A stretch of 8,877 bases of DNA from Bacteroidota bacterium (GCA_023436425.1 JAEZJD010000076.1:1-8877); one strand, 5' to 3'; shown: positions 1 through 6,213, counted from the first letter of the stretch. The notes: generated from the letters alone by a model not told the origin. Translations and numbers: made by a program.

Positions 1-712
1 GCTTAACCTGCTCGGCAATCATATCCACGAATCTCTGACGCAGTTCATCGTTACTGAACCGCTTTATTTTCCACTTCATGCTCATTTCGGAATTTGTGCT
101 TTCGCTATCATGCGGACCAAACATCATTAGACTTGGCCACCACCAGCGGTCAATTGCATCCTGCACCATTTGGCGTTGCTCTGTTGTTCCTTTGCTTAAC
201 ACCAGCAACGCTTCGAAACCCTGACGTTGGTGAAAGCTTTCTTCTTTGCATACGCGAATCATAGCACGGCTATATGGCCCGTATGATGTGCGGCATAATG
301 GCACCTGATTCATAATAGCTGCACCATCCACCAGCCAGCCTATTGCGCCCATGTCTGCCCAGGTAAGTGTAGGGTAATTAAAAATGGATGAATATTTTGC
401 CTTGCCACTGTGGAGCTGCTCAATCATTTCGTCCCGTGAAATGCCGAGTGTTTCTGCAGCGCTGTACAAGTACAATCCATGCCCGGCTTCATCCTGAACT
501 TTAGCTATTAATATCTGTTTTCGCTTGAGGGACGGCGCCCGGCTTATCCAATTGCCCTCCGGCAACATGCCTACGATTTCGCTGTGAGCATGTTGTGAGA
601 TTTGGCGGATAAGCGTCTGCCGGTATTTTTCCGGCATCCAATCCTTAGGTTCTATACGCACCTCCGCATCTATTTTATCCTGAAATGCTTTTTCGAATGG
701 CTGAACAGACAT
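1..712 (-). CDS. paaA: 1,2-phenylacetyl-CoA epoxidase catalytic subunit A (3'-truncated by window edge)
   Basis: Seen: 237 codons with no stop, from the ATG at 712 to the window edge. The N-terminal region contains RIEPKDWMPEKYR (19-31), AHSEIVG (42-48), KVQDEAGHGLYLYSAAETLG (71-90) and CKEESFHQRQG (155-165). Established: this is the PaaA pattern of a ferritin-like four-helix di-iron protein. E45, the E75/H78 pair, and the E158/H161 pair are the candidate iron ligands, with D129 nearby. PaaA is the oxygenase subunit of the PaaABCE complex, which epoxidises the ring of phenylacetyl-CoA with O2 and NADPH in aerobic phenylacetate breakdown in the cytoplasm. About 70 residues of the usual ~310 lie beyond the left edge. 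Inference: paaB and the other subunit genes probably follow there. The ATG is chosen because the protein begins as the family does, and a TAnnTTTG box sits just upstream. There is no Shine-Dalgarno sequence. Confidence 0.95.
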   Translation of the reverse strand, partial: MSVQPFEKAFQDKIDAEVRIEPKDWMPEKYRQTLIRQISQHAHSEIVGMLPEGNWISRAPSLKRKQILIAKVQDEAGHGLYLYSAAETLGISRDEMIEQLHSGKAKYSSIFNYPTLTWADMGAIGWLVDGAAIMNQVPLCRTSYGPYSRAMIRVCKEESFHQRQGFEALLVLSKGTTEQRQMVQDAIDRWWWPSLMMFGPHDSESTNSEMSMKWKIKRFSNDELRQRFVDMIAEQVK

Positions 713-716
713 ACTA

Positions 717-724
717 CAAATTTA
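717..724 (-). promoter_or_regulatory. Bacteroidetes-type -7 promoter box for paaA
   Basis: On the minus strand the sequence is TAAATTTG, an exact match to the Bacteroidetes -7 consensus TAnnTTTG. Only 4 bases separate it from the paaA ATG at 712, so a normally placed start of transcription falls on or next to the A of ATG, implying a leaderless mRNA. No clear -33 TTTG is visible at the 19-21 base spacing. Confidence 0.5.
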
Positions 725-851
725 CAAAACATGGTTCCTTAAAACTGTTAATCTGAATTCACATGAAAGACCCGGTGCTTTGCCTTCTCAAAAACTGAGT
801 AGCGACAAATTTTTCAGCACGTGGAAAACCGGCCAACATGGCACAGATTTT

Positions 852-859
852 TATACTTG
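852..859 (+). promoter_or_regulatory. Possible -7 promoter box for the 39-aa microprotein gene
   Basis: TATACTTG matches the Bacteroidetes -7 consensus TAnnTTTG at all but one position and ends 17 bases before the ATG at 877. No convincing -33 element is seen, so this is a weak call. Confidence 0.3.
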
Positions 860-876
860 AAGTAAAAACTGTGTAA

Positions 877-996
877 ATGAACAACTTTTTCAGAGCCTTA
901 ATTGCTGGATACGGTGCCAAAAAACTTGGTGGTGGCTGCTTCGGAACAATCATTGTTTTCATTATCATCTACATGTTACTTGGTTATTGCAACTAA
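877..996 (+). CDS. 39-residue single-pass membrane microprotein, function unknown
   Basis: Seen: ATG at 877 to TAA at 994-996, giving a 39-residue protein. The N-terminus is MNNFFRALIAGYGAKKLGGG, followed by a Cys and a hydrophobic run (about residues 22-36, rich in Ile/Val/Leu/Phe), ending LLGYCN. The layout is an amphipathic, basic N-terminal stretch, a GGG hinge with Cys21, one transmembrane helix, and Cys38 near the C-terminus. Two basic residues (K15, K16) just before the helix suggest an N-in orientation. It lies alone between divergently transcribed paaA and the MATE gene and could be co-transcribed with the latter, 52 bases downstream. It resembles small conserved Bacteroidetes membrane proteins that I recall only loosely, and no function is known to me. 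A longer minus-strand reading frame over the same DNA shows no domain or motif and looks like a shadow. Confidence 0.6.
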   Translation: MNNFFRALIAGYGAKKLGGGCFGTIIVFIIIYMLLGYCN

Positions 997-1048
997 TTTA
1001 TTTTCCAGTCTGTTGCCAGATAATACTTGTGAATAAGGAAAGTTCACA

Positions 1049-2413
1049 TTGTTATCTTCGTTTCCAATGGCCAGTGAGGCAAAAGCTACTATTCGGTTAG
1101 CAATACCAATTATTATCGGCGAGTTGGCGCAAATGTCGCTGCACATCATTGACACAGCAATGATAGGCGCATTGGGTTATAAAGAACTGGCTGCTGCTGC
1201 GTTAGTCGTAAGCGCTATGAACATCCCCTTCGTCTTTGGCATAGGCGTCACTATATCTGTTTCTCAGATGGTATCAATGGCAAACGGCAGACAGGATAGA
1301 AAAGCTGTTTCTCACTTCTTCTTTAATGGTTTTATTCTTTGTGCTGCCACTGCGGTTATCATTTCATTGCTACTGATTACCGGCAGAGTATTTCTCCACC
1401 GTCTCGGTCAAGATGCAGAAGTGGTTACACTTGCCATTCCGTTCATGGAAGTGATGGGCGCATCAATAATTCCCATGCTCCTGTTTATGACGCTGAAGCA
1501 GTTTACTGATGGACTGGAATTTACTAAAACAGCGATGGCGTTGTCGCTTTCAGCACTTCCGATGAATGTATTATTAAACTGGCTTCTCATTTACGGGCAC
1601 TGGGGCTTTCCCAAACTAGGATTGATGGGAGCCGGTTGGGCGACGCTCATCGTGCGTACAATTATCTTCCTTGCCCTGTTGATCGTGGTATTGAAACGCA
1701 AAACGTTTACAGACTTTCTGCAGGATAAAACAAATCAGTGGCGGCTAAGGCGACAAACTATTAATCAACTATTGTATATCGGCATACCGAGTGCGCTGCA
1801 GATAGGAATAGAAGTGAGTGCATTCGCCGTTTCAGCGATCATTATAGGAACAATCAGTGCAGTGGCACAGGCGTCGCATCAAATCGCCATCAGCTGTGCG
1901 GCTTTCACGTTTATGGTTTCTATGGGGTTGTCGCAGGCTGGTTCAATCAGGGTTAGTAATGCTTTCGGACGTAGAGACTGGGATAAAATTGCCAACATCG
2001 GCAAAAGCACCTTGTTGTCTGCATTTGTCTACGGCATTTTTTGTGCCTTGCTTTTTGTTGTTCTTCGAAATAGTTTGCCCCGGATATTCAACGAAAATGT
2101 GGAGGTCGTGCAGCTTTCGGGCCTACTGATATTGTTTGCTGCGATCTTTCAAATTTCCGATGCTACGCAGGCTGTGGGCGCAGGACTGCTTAGAGGTGTA
2201 AAAGATGTGAGAACGCCAACTGTGCTGATTGCTATTGCGTATTGGGCCATTGCTTTACCGGTGGGGCTGTTGCTTGCATTCCCTTTCCGATTCGGGGCTG
2301 CAGGAATGTGGGCAGGGCTAATTCTGGGTCTGACGTTCGCAAGCGGCTTTTTGCTTAAACGATTTTTTCGATTGGTGAAAAATGTGGACCTAAGGCCTGC
2401 TCTTCAGCAATGA
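1049..2413 (+). CDS. MATE family multidrug/Na+ (or H+) efflux transporter
   Basis: Seen: 454 residues with about twelve hydrophobic segments in two similar halves. TM1 begins ATIRLAIPIIIGELAQMSLH (about 13-32), followed by IIDTAMIGALGYKELAAAAL. The second half opens near residue 238 with YIGIPSALQIGIEVSAFAVS, and a loop carries SHQIAIS. Established: P-I-x-x-G-x-L/x near TM1 followed by D-x-x-M-I-G is characteristic of MATE exporters of the NorM/DinF type, which expel cationic drugs and metabolites across the inner membrane by ion antiport. The length is normal for the family (440-470). The start is TTG, supported by AAGGAA about 9 bases upstream. The next in-frame ATG, at 1067, has no ribosome binding site and is the alternative. 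The substrate cannot be read from the sequence. The last 24 bases overlap the convergent small gene. Confidence 0.92.
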   Translation: MLSSFPMASEAKATIRLAIPIIIGELAQMSLHIIDTAMIGALGYKELAAAALVVSAMNIPFVFGIGVTISVSQMVSMANGRQDRKAVSHFFFNGFILCAATAVIISLLLITGRVFLHRLGQDAEVVTLAIPFMEVMGASIIPMLLFMTLKQFTDGLEFTKTAMALSLSALPMNVLLNWLLIYGHWGFPKLGLMGAGWATLIVRTIIFLALLIVVLKRKTFTDFLQDKTNQWRLRRQTINQLLYIGIPSALQIGIEVSAFAVSAIIIGTISAVAQASHQIAISCAAFTFMVSMGLSQAGSIRVSNAFGRRDWDKIANIGKSTLLSAFVYGIFCALLFVVLRNSLPRIFNENVEVVQLSGLLILFAAIFQISDATQAVGAGLLRGVKDVRTPTVLIAIAYWAIALPVGLLLAFPFRFGAAGMWAGLILGLTFASGFLLKRFFRLVKNVDLRPALQQ

Positions 2414-2641
2414 TGATTCGCCTTCCGCTTGCATTTGCTGAAAAATAGAAACTGCTTCGTTTTGCCAGTTGTCAAAGCGTGTTTCATAGCTTTCCTCGAT
2501 TCTTCCGTCCACCAAAAAGAAATTGTGTTTTTCTGAGTTAAGCCGGGTTAAATAAAATTCAAAGCAGTTTTCGTCGGTTTTGTACACCTCCACATGGGTG
2601 CCATCCTGAAGATGATATTGAACAGGAAAATTCTGTATCAT
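2390..2641 (-). CDS. Small hypothetical protein (83 aa), overlapping the MATE gene tail to tail
   Basis: Seen: ATG at 2641, stop at 2390-2392. The protein is 83 residues, soluble and acidic, with no signal peptide or membrane segment. The first half looks like alternating beta strands (QYHLQDGTHVEVYKTDENCF, EFYLTRLNSEKHNFFLVDGR). The second half looks helical (about residues 49-74, ending SIFQQMQAEGE). There is one Cys, at about position 26. I do not recognise a family. It is accepted as a gene because its composition is protein-like and its start falls in a real intergenic space, and the 24-base overlap with the MATE gene is confined to the last 7-8 codons. No Shine-Dalgarno sequence precedes the ATG, and the promoter is unclear. 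Confidence 0.65.
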   Translation of the reverse strand: MIQNFPVQYHLQDGTHVEVYKTDENCFEFYLTRLNSEKHNFFLVDGRIEESYETRFDNWQNEAVSIFQQMQAEGESSLLKSRP

Positions 2642-2767
2642 AAACTGAATTGAAAGGTTCTTTAAACGAGAACAAAAACTACACCACTGCTTTGTTTGCC
2701 ATTCTGTTATCTACAGCCGGTACTTGCTATGACAAGAGTTCACAATTTAACAATTAACCAGTTTGTA

Positions 2768-2785
2768 TACACAGTCTTCTGTGTG
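2768..2785 (+). repeat. Short inverted repeat in the ispG upstream region
   Basis: The arms ACACAG (2769-2774) and CTGTGT (2779-2784) are perfect complements around the loop TCTT, with a flanking T-G wobble pair. It lies just upstream of the proposed ispG -7 box. It could be an operator half-site pair or chance. Confidence 0.35.
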
Positions 2786-2793
2786 CCCTGAAG

Positions 2794-2801
2794 TATTTTT
2801 G
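2794..2801 (+). promoter_or_regulatory. Bacteroidetes-type -7 promoter box for ispG
   Basis: TATTTTTG matches TAnnTTTG exactly and ends 14 bases before the proposed TTG start at 2816, so transcription would begin about 10 bases before the start codon. A -33 TTTG at the usual spacing is not evident. Confidence 0.45.
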
Positions 2802-2815
2802 CTAAAAATATTCCC

Positions 2816-4921
2816 TTGCAATTTTATTGTTCATCGCTCACTGAATACAAAAGACTTCCCACCCGCGAAGTAAAGATTGGCGATCTCCTGCTGGGCAACT
2901 TTAACCCAATTCGAGTGCAGACGATGACCACTACAGACACCATGAATACGATGGCGACTGTAGAACAATCCATTCGATGCATTGAAGCGGGCGCAGAGCT
3001 TGTGCGTATAACTGCGCCATCTAAGAAGGACGCAGAAAATCTGTTGAATATAAAAAATGAACTTAGGAAAAGAGGCTATAAGACACCGCTTGTCGCGGAC
3101 ATTCATTTCACACCTAACGCAGCAGAAATAGCTGCAAGAATTGTGGAGAAGGTGCGGGTGAATCCAGGTAACTACGTCGATAAAAAAAAGTTTGAACTTG
3201 TTGAATATTCCGATGCAGAATATGCGGAAGAAGTTGAACGCATCCGCGAGAGGTTTACGCCCCTTGTTACTATTTGTAAGGAATACGGAACTGCGATGCG
3301 CATCGGCACCAATCATGGCTCGCTCAGCGATCGCATTATGAGTCGTTATGGCGACACGCCTGTGGGCATGGTAGAAAGCGCTATGGAATTTTTGCGTATT
3401 GCACGTGCTGAATCCTACCACCAGATTGTGCTGAGCATGAAGAGCAGCAACCCGCAGGTGATGGTGCAGGCTTATCGTTTGCTGATGAAAACGATGCAGG
3501 AGGAATTTGGCGAATGCTATCCACTGCACCTGGGAGTGACAGAAGCGGGAGACGGAGAAGATGGAAGAATTAAAAGTGCCGTCGGCATTGGCACTTTGCT
3601 AGAAGACGGACTCGGTGACACCATTCGCGTTTCCCTAACGGAAGATCCGGAATTTGAAATTCCTGTATGCAGAGATCTGGTAAAGCGTTATAAAGCCCGT
3701 GATGACCACAGTGCAGCGGTGCCTGAAATCACTTCGTTGCCCTACTCACCTTTTGAGTATAAACGAAGGAACACGTTTGCTGTAGACAATATTGGTTTCA
3801 ATCAGGTGCCGGTAGTGATTGCAGACCTCAGTAAGCTTGAGAAAATTAACCATCAAGATCTCAAGAACATCGGCTATAGCTATGACGACTCCACTGACAA
3901 ATGGACGATCAGCGACACGGCAGCAGATTATGCTTTCGTTGGGCACCATCAGCTTGATTTTGCGTTGCCGGGTACATTGAAACTCATAATGTATCCTGCG
4001 GCGTGGCTGGAGTACATCAGTGCGGCAGCTGACGATTCCGATCGCCAGGAGAAAGCTTTTCCCATTTTCGACAATACCGGCTACACAAATGCAAAAGTGA
4101 GAAGCAATCACCTAAATTTCGTAATGATCGATTGCTTCAGCGACGAAACAAACATCAACGATTTTACTTCACTGGATGCACTATCAAACGACAGAACAGT
4201 GGTGCTATGTTTGAGTAGCGAACGAAAAAACTCAATGCAGGCAACTCGCAGAATGTTCATCGAATTAATGAATAGAAATATTAATAATCCGGCGATAATT
4301 GTTGTCGACAGCGACTGTGAAACGGCGGATGAGCACCTGATTCACTATGCAGTAGAAGCGGGAGCGGTGCTGCTTGATGGGATGGGGGACGGCGTTTCTT
4401 TTGGGATGACGCATGAAAGTTACAACCGGCAAAGTGCTAATAGTGAACACCAAGAAACATCTGACGAACCACTCCGAAAAATGAATGCCTCCGGGAGAAA
4501 TTATCTCAAGAATGTAACTCCAGGACAGTTTATAAATAATACTGCCTTCAGCGTATTGCAGGCGGCGCGGACACGCATTTCAAAAACAGAATACATTAGC
4601 TGTCCCTCATGCGGCAGAACGTTGTTCGATCTGCAGGAAACCACAGCTAAAATCCGATCGGTCACCAATCATCTTAAAGGCGTTAAAATTGCCATCATGG
4701 GATGCATTGTTAACGGTCCCGGAGAGATGGCTGACGCCGATTTTGGCTACGTAGGTAGCGGCCCTGGACGAATCACCTTATATAAAGGCAAGGAGATTAT
4801 AAAGCGCAATGTTCCCGCGGAAGTGGCAGTGGACGAGTTGATTTTTCTATTGAAGGAAAACGGTGCATGGATAGAAGAACCTTCAGCTGCTGTGGAAGGT
4901 TCTTACAACGTTGTGGATTAA
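2816..4921 (+). CDS. ispG: 4-hydroxy-3-methylbut-2-enyl diphosphate synthase, large three-domain form
   Basis: Role (established): IspG (GcpE) reductively opens methylerythritol cyclodiphosphate to HMBPP, the penultimate step of the MEP isoprenoid pathway, using a [4Fe-4S] cluster in the cytoplasm. Seen: 701 residues. The N-terminal TIM-barrel domain (about 1-300) includes REVKIGDLLLGNFNPIRVQT, VADIHFTPNAAEIAA and RVNPGNYVDKKKF. An inserted domain covers about 305-555. The C-terminal iron-sulfur domain holds C596-P-S-C599, C630 and E637 (GCIVNGPGE), the three cysteines and one glutamate that bind the cluster. E. coli IspG is about 370 residues; the insert is the A* domain of plant and Bacteroidetes-type enzymes. 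Start: TTG at 2816 is the only usual start codon after the in-frame stop at 2789, and it places SLTEYKR at the family's usual N-terminus. The gene ends one base before the convergent receiver gene. Confidence 0.95.
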   Translation: MQFYCSSLTEYKRLPTREVKIGDLLLGNFNPIRVQTMTTTDTMNTMATVEQSIRCIEAGAELVRITAPSKKDAENLLNIKNELRKRGYKTPLVADIHFTPNAAEIAARIVEKVRVNPGNYVDKKKFELVEYSDAEYAEEVERIRERFTPLVTICKEYGTAMRIGTNHGSLSDRIMSRYGDTPVGMVESAMEFLRIARAESYHQIVLSMKSSNPQVMVQAYRLLMKTMQEEFGECYPLHLGVTEAGDGEDGRIKSAVGIGTLLEDGLGDTIRVSLTEDPEFEIPVCRDLVKRYKARDDHSAAVPEITSLPYSPFEYKRRNTFAVDNIGFNQVPVVIADLSKLEKINHQDLKNIGYSYDDSTDKWTISDTAADYAFVGHHQLDFALPGTLKLIMYPAAWLEYISAAADDSDRQEKAFPIFDNTGYTNAKVRSNHLNFVMIDCFSDETNINDFTSLDALSNDRTVVLCLSSERKNSMQATRRMFIELMNRNINNPAIIVVDSDCETADEHLIHYAVEAGAVLLDGMGDGVSFGMTHESYNRQSANSEHQETSDEPLRKMNASGRNYLKNVTPGQFINNTAFSVLQAARTRISKTEYISCPSCGRTLFDLQETTAKIRSVTNHLKGVKIAIMGCIVNGPGEMADADFGYVGSGPGRITLYKGKEIIKRNVPAEVAVDELIFLLKENGAWIEEPSAAVEGSYNVVD
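4875..4904. terminator. 10-bp perfect stem-loop inside the ispG 3' end, possible terminator for the convergent gene
   Basis: The arms AAGAACCTTC (4875-4884) and GAAGGTTCTT (4895-4904) are perfectly complementary around a 10-base loop. The hairpin lies within the last codons of ispG and 18 bases past the stop codon of the minus-strand receiver gene. Read on the minus strand, the 3' arm ends in TTCTT and continues CTAT, a weak U-rich tail, so it could end the receiver transcript. It is followed on the plus strand by the palindrome ACAACGTTGT (4905-4914). The function is inferred. Confidence 0.45.
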
Positions 4922-4922
4922 A

Positions 4923-5369
4923 TTACTTGAGTTCTTTCCTGATTTGCTTCTGAATGTCCTGAGAGCAATGCTCAATAAATTCTGCGGCAATGATTTCCAT
5001 ATGCCTCAAATCAATCGGCTTGGTAATGAACCCCGCGTTGAGTGTTCGTGCAAATTCTTTCTCCTGCTGAAGTGACGACGTAGAAAATAGAACCACAGGA
5101 ACGTCCTTGTACTCTTTGGAGTTTCTTATTTCAATGAGAACTTCTTTTCCTGTGAGCCGCGGCATGTTGATGTCAAGGATTATCAGACACGGCTTCGGCT
5201 GCGTTGAACCGGAGTTTTCAAGATGATGTAAAATCTTTAATCCATCCGTGAACGTTAGGACTTCAACGTTGTTCGAGTAAGCAGTAAATGCATCCTGAAC
5301 CAGTTGCAAGTCATCCAGATCGTCATCTGCATACAGCACAATGTTTTTCGAGGAAAGCGGCTTTGTCAT
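4923..5369 (-). CDS. Single-domain response regulator (receiver domain only)
   Basis: Seen: with the ATG at 5369 the protein has 148 residues and is one CheY-like receiver domain. The acidic pocket is D15-D17 (YADDDLDD), the phospho-acceptor is D66 (LIILDINMPRLTG), the switch Ser/Thr is at 96-97 (FSTSS), and the conserved Lys is K117 (ITKP). No output domain follows; the C-terminus is a helix ending KQIRKELK. Established: such Rcp1-like receivers pass phosphoryl groups from a histidine kinase to partner proteins rather than binding DNA. No kinase gene lies beside it, so its partner is unknown. An upstream TTG (5384) would add five residues, but it lies inside the TACATTTG promoter box, which favours the ATG. 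There is no Shine-Dalgarno sequence. Confidence 0.9.
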   Translation of the reverse strand: MTKPLSSKNIVLYADDDLDDLQLVQDAFTAYSNNVEVLTFTDGLKILHHLENSGSTQPKPCLIILDINMPRLTGKEVLIEIRNSKEYKDVPVVLFSTSSLQQEKEFARTLNAGFITKPIDLRHMEIIAAEFIEHCSQDIQKQIRKELK

Positions 5370-5381
5370 AAAGGTGGACGA

Positions 5382-5389
5382 CAAATGTA
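5382..5389 (-). promoter_or_regulatory. Bacteroidetes-type -7 promoter box for the receiver gene
   Basis: On the minus strand the sequence is TACATTTG, an exact TAnnTTTG match ending 12 bases before the ATG at 5369. Four T bases lie 19 bases upstream, at the place of a -33 TTTG, a partial match. It lies in the 49-base gap after the 85-aa gene, suggesting the receiver has its own promoter. Confidence 0.45.
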
Positions 5390-5418
5390 CCGTGTGCAGG
5401 CGAATGGTAAAAATTTTC

Positions 5419-5676
5419 TTATTCGGCGTATTTCACCAGTTCATCCACGTCAATTTGTTCGAGATACGGCTGCAGCAAATCAGTGGAATGAAAATATCTA
5501 ACCTCATCGATGAGGTAACGGTATTTATTGTAATAAACTTCTACGTAAAAATCTCCAATCTGGTAAAGAACCACTGACTGGTTTTTCTTTTTCCTCTTTC
5601 CCAGGTAAATCCCTTCTTCATACAGCAAATCCACCTGTTGCATCTCCTCCAACAAGTGAAACTCATACAACGTCAT
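5419..5676 (-). CDS. Small hypothetical protein (85 aa) of Bacteroidetes type
   Basis: Seen: ATG at 5676 preceded by a strong ribosome binding site, GGGAGGAG, about 6 bases upstream, unusual in this window and good support for the start. The 85-residue product is soluble, with an N-terminal acidic helix (MTLYEFHLLEEMQQVDLLYE), a basic turn GKRKKKN, a beta-rich aromatic core (VVLYQIGDFYVEVYYNKY, about 35-52) and an acidic C-terminal helix (LQPYLEQIDVDEL). I recognise the general pattern from small uncharacterised Bacteroidetes proteins but know of no function. It lies 49 bases upstream of the receiver gene on the same strand and may be partly co-transcribed with it. No DNA-binding motif or metal-binding cluster is visible. 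Confidence 0.78.
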   Translation of the reverse strand: MTLYEFHLLEEMQQVDLLYEEGIYLGKRKKKNQSVVLYQIGDFYVEVYYNKYRYLIDEVRYFHSTDLLQPYLEQIDVDELVKYAE

Positions 5677-5701
5677 ATGCCGCTCCTCCCTTTGAATTTC
5701 T

Positions 5702-5731
5702 CAAGTCTACCTTTAGATTTCTCAAAAACAA
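5702..5731 (-). promoter_or_regulatory. Putative promoter of the 85-aa gene
   Basis: On the minus strand a TTG (5729-5731) is followed by exactly 19 bases and then TAGACTTG (5702-5709). This is one mismatch from the Bacteroidetes pattern TTG-N19-TAnnTTTG. It lies 25 bases upstream of the ATG at 5676, leaving room for the strong ribosome binding site. Confidence 0.4.
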
Positions 5732-5812
5732 TTGATTAGGCTAAGTTACCAACCATTCTTGGAAAGTGAAACAACCTCAAGTTCACATCTGAGCAGAATA
5801 TGTGGATAAAGT

Positions 5813-5835
5813 AGCTGCTGCGTTTTGCAGCAGCT
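5813..5835 (-). terminator. Stem-loop after the proline-rich protein gene, likely terminator
   Basis: The arms AGCTGCTGC (5813-5821) and GCAGCAGCT (5827-5835) are perfect 9-bp complements around a 5-base loop, beginning 6 bases after the stop codon of the proline-rich gene. On the minus strand the stem is followed by ACTTTAT, a weak U-tract, so it may act as a terminator or as a 3'-end stabiliser between this gene and the 85-aa gene. Confidence 0.55.
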
Positions 5836-5841
5836 GTGCGA

Positions 5842-6117
5842 TTATTGACCTCTTTCTTTGTCCACCGGAATGACGAGAGGCGGCGGAACTGGCGGAGAAA
5901 CCGGCTTTGGAGGGAGCGGCGCTTTCACGTCCACGCTCATTTTTTTTGTTTTCCGTGATACCGGTGCAGGAGGAGGGGGAGGAGGAAGCGGCGGTGCCGT
6001 CAGTTCAGCCGGAGGCGGCGGCGGTACAGGCGGGTTTGGTGCGATTGGTTTCGTTTGCGCAACAGCTGCCGCAGATATCGTAATCGCCACTGCTGCAATA
6101 AACATTTTCTTCTTCAT
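5842..6117 (-). CDS. Secreted/periplasmic proline-rich protein (91 aa)
   Basis: Seen: ATG at 6117. The protein starts MKKKMFIAAVAITISAAAVAQ, a typical Sec signal peptide with three lysines, an Ala/Ile-rich core and a likely cut after AVA (residue 20). The mature part of about 71 residues has 28 prolines, in runs of five (32-36) and six (45-50), a basic patch RKTKK at 55-59, then a second Pro-rich block (67-84). No cysteine, lipobox or folded domain is visible. Inference: it is an extended, cell-envelope polypeptide, perhaps a spacer or binding partner like the Pro-rich linker of TonB. Long proline runs usually need EF-P for translation. The opposite strand has a similar-length Gly-rich reading frame, but that is the antisense of the CCG repeats; the signal peptide supports this strand. 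A stem-loop follows the stop. Confidence 0.7.
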   Translation of the reverse strand: MKKKMFIAAVAITISAAAVAQTKPIAPNPPVPPPPPAELTAPPLPPPPPPAPVSRKTKKMSVDVKAPLPPKPVSPPVPPPLVIPVDKERGQ

Positions 6118-6213
6118 AAATTACTATTTTCCCTGAGATGCGTAGGATTGTATTTTCCATAATCTTTTTTTGCAATTCAGTTGCACCCTGCACACTACGG
6201 AATCCAAACATTT

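Noticed and set aside
759..968. Minus-strand 69-aa reading frame between paaA and the MATE gene
   Set aside because: It has no recognisable motif, covers the opposite strand of the more protein-like 39-aa microprotein, and has no promoter or ribosome binding site.
2729..2791. 20-codon upstream reading frame in frame with ispG (MTRVHNLTINQF start)
   Set aside because: It lies upstream of the proposed ispG promoter box, so it would not be on the ispG mRNA. It has no ribosome binding site and could easily arise by chance.
2831..3529. Long minus-strand reading frame (232 aa) inside ispG
   Set aside because: It is antisense to the strongly conserved barrel domain of ispG. Its composition (many His, Cys and Phe) is typical of a shadow frame and it shows no domain.
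4207..4214. TATGTTTG, a further exact TAnnTTTG match inside ispG
   Set aside because: It lies within coding sequence with no gene start downstream. It is a reminder that this short motif occurs by chance, so the promoter calls rest on position as well as match.
5858..6136. Plus-strand Gly-rich reading frame (92 aa) over the proline-rich gene
   Set aside because: It is the antisense of CCG/CCT repeats. The minus strand has a textbook signal peptide, and the plus frame's hydrophobic end is simply the reverse of it.
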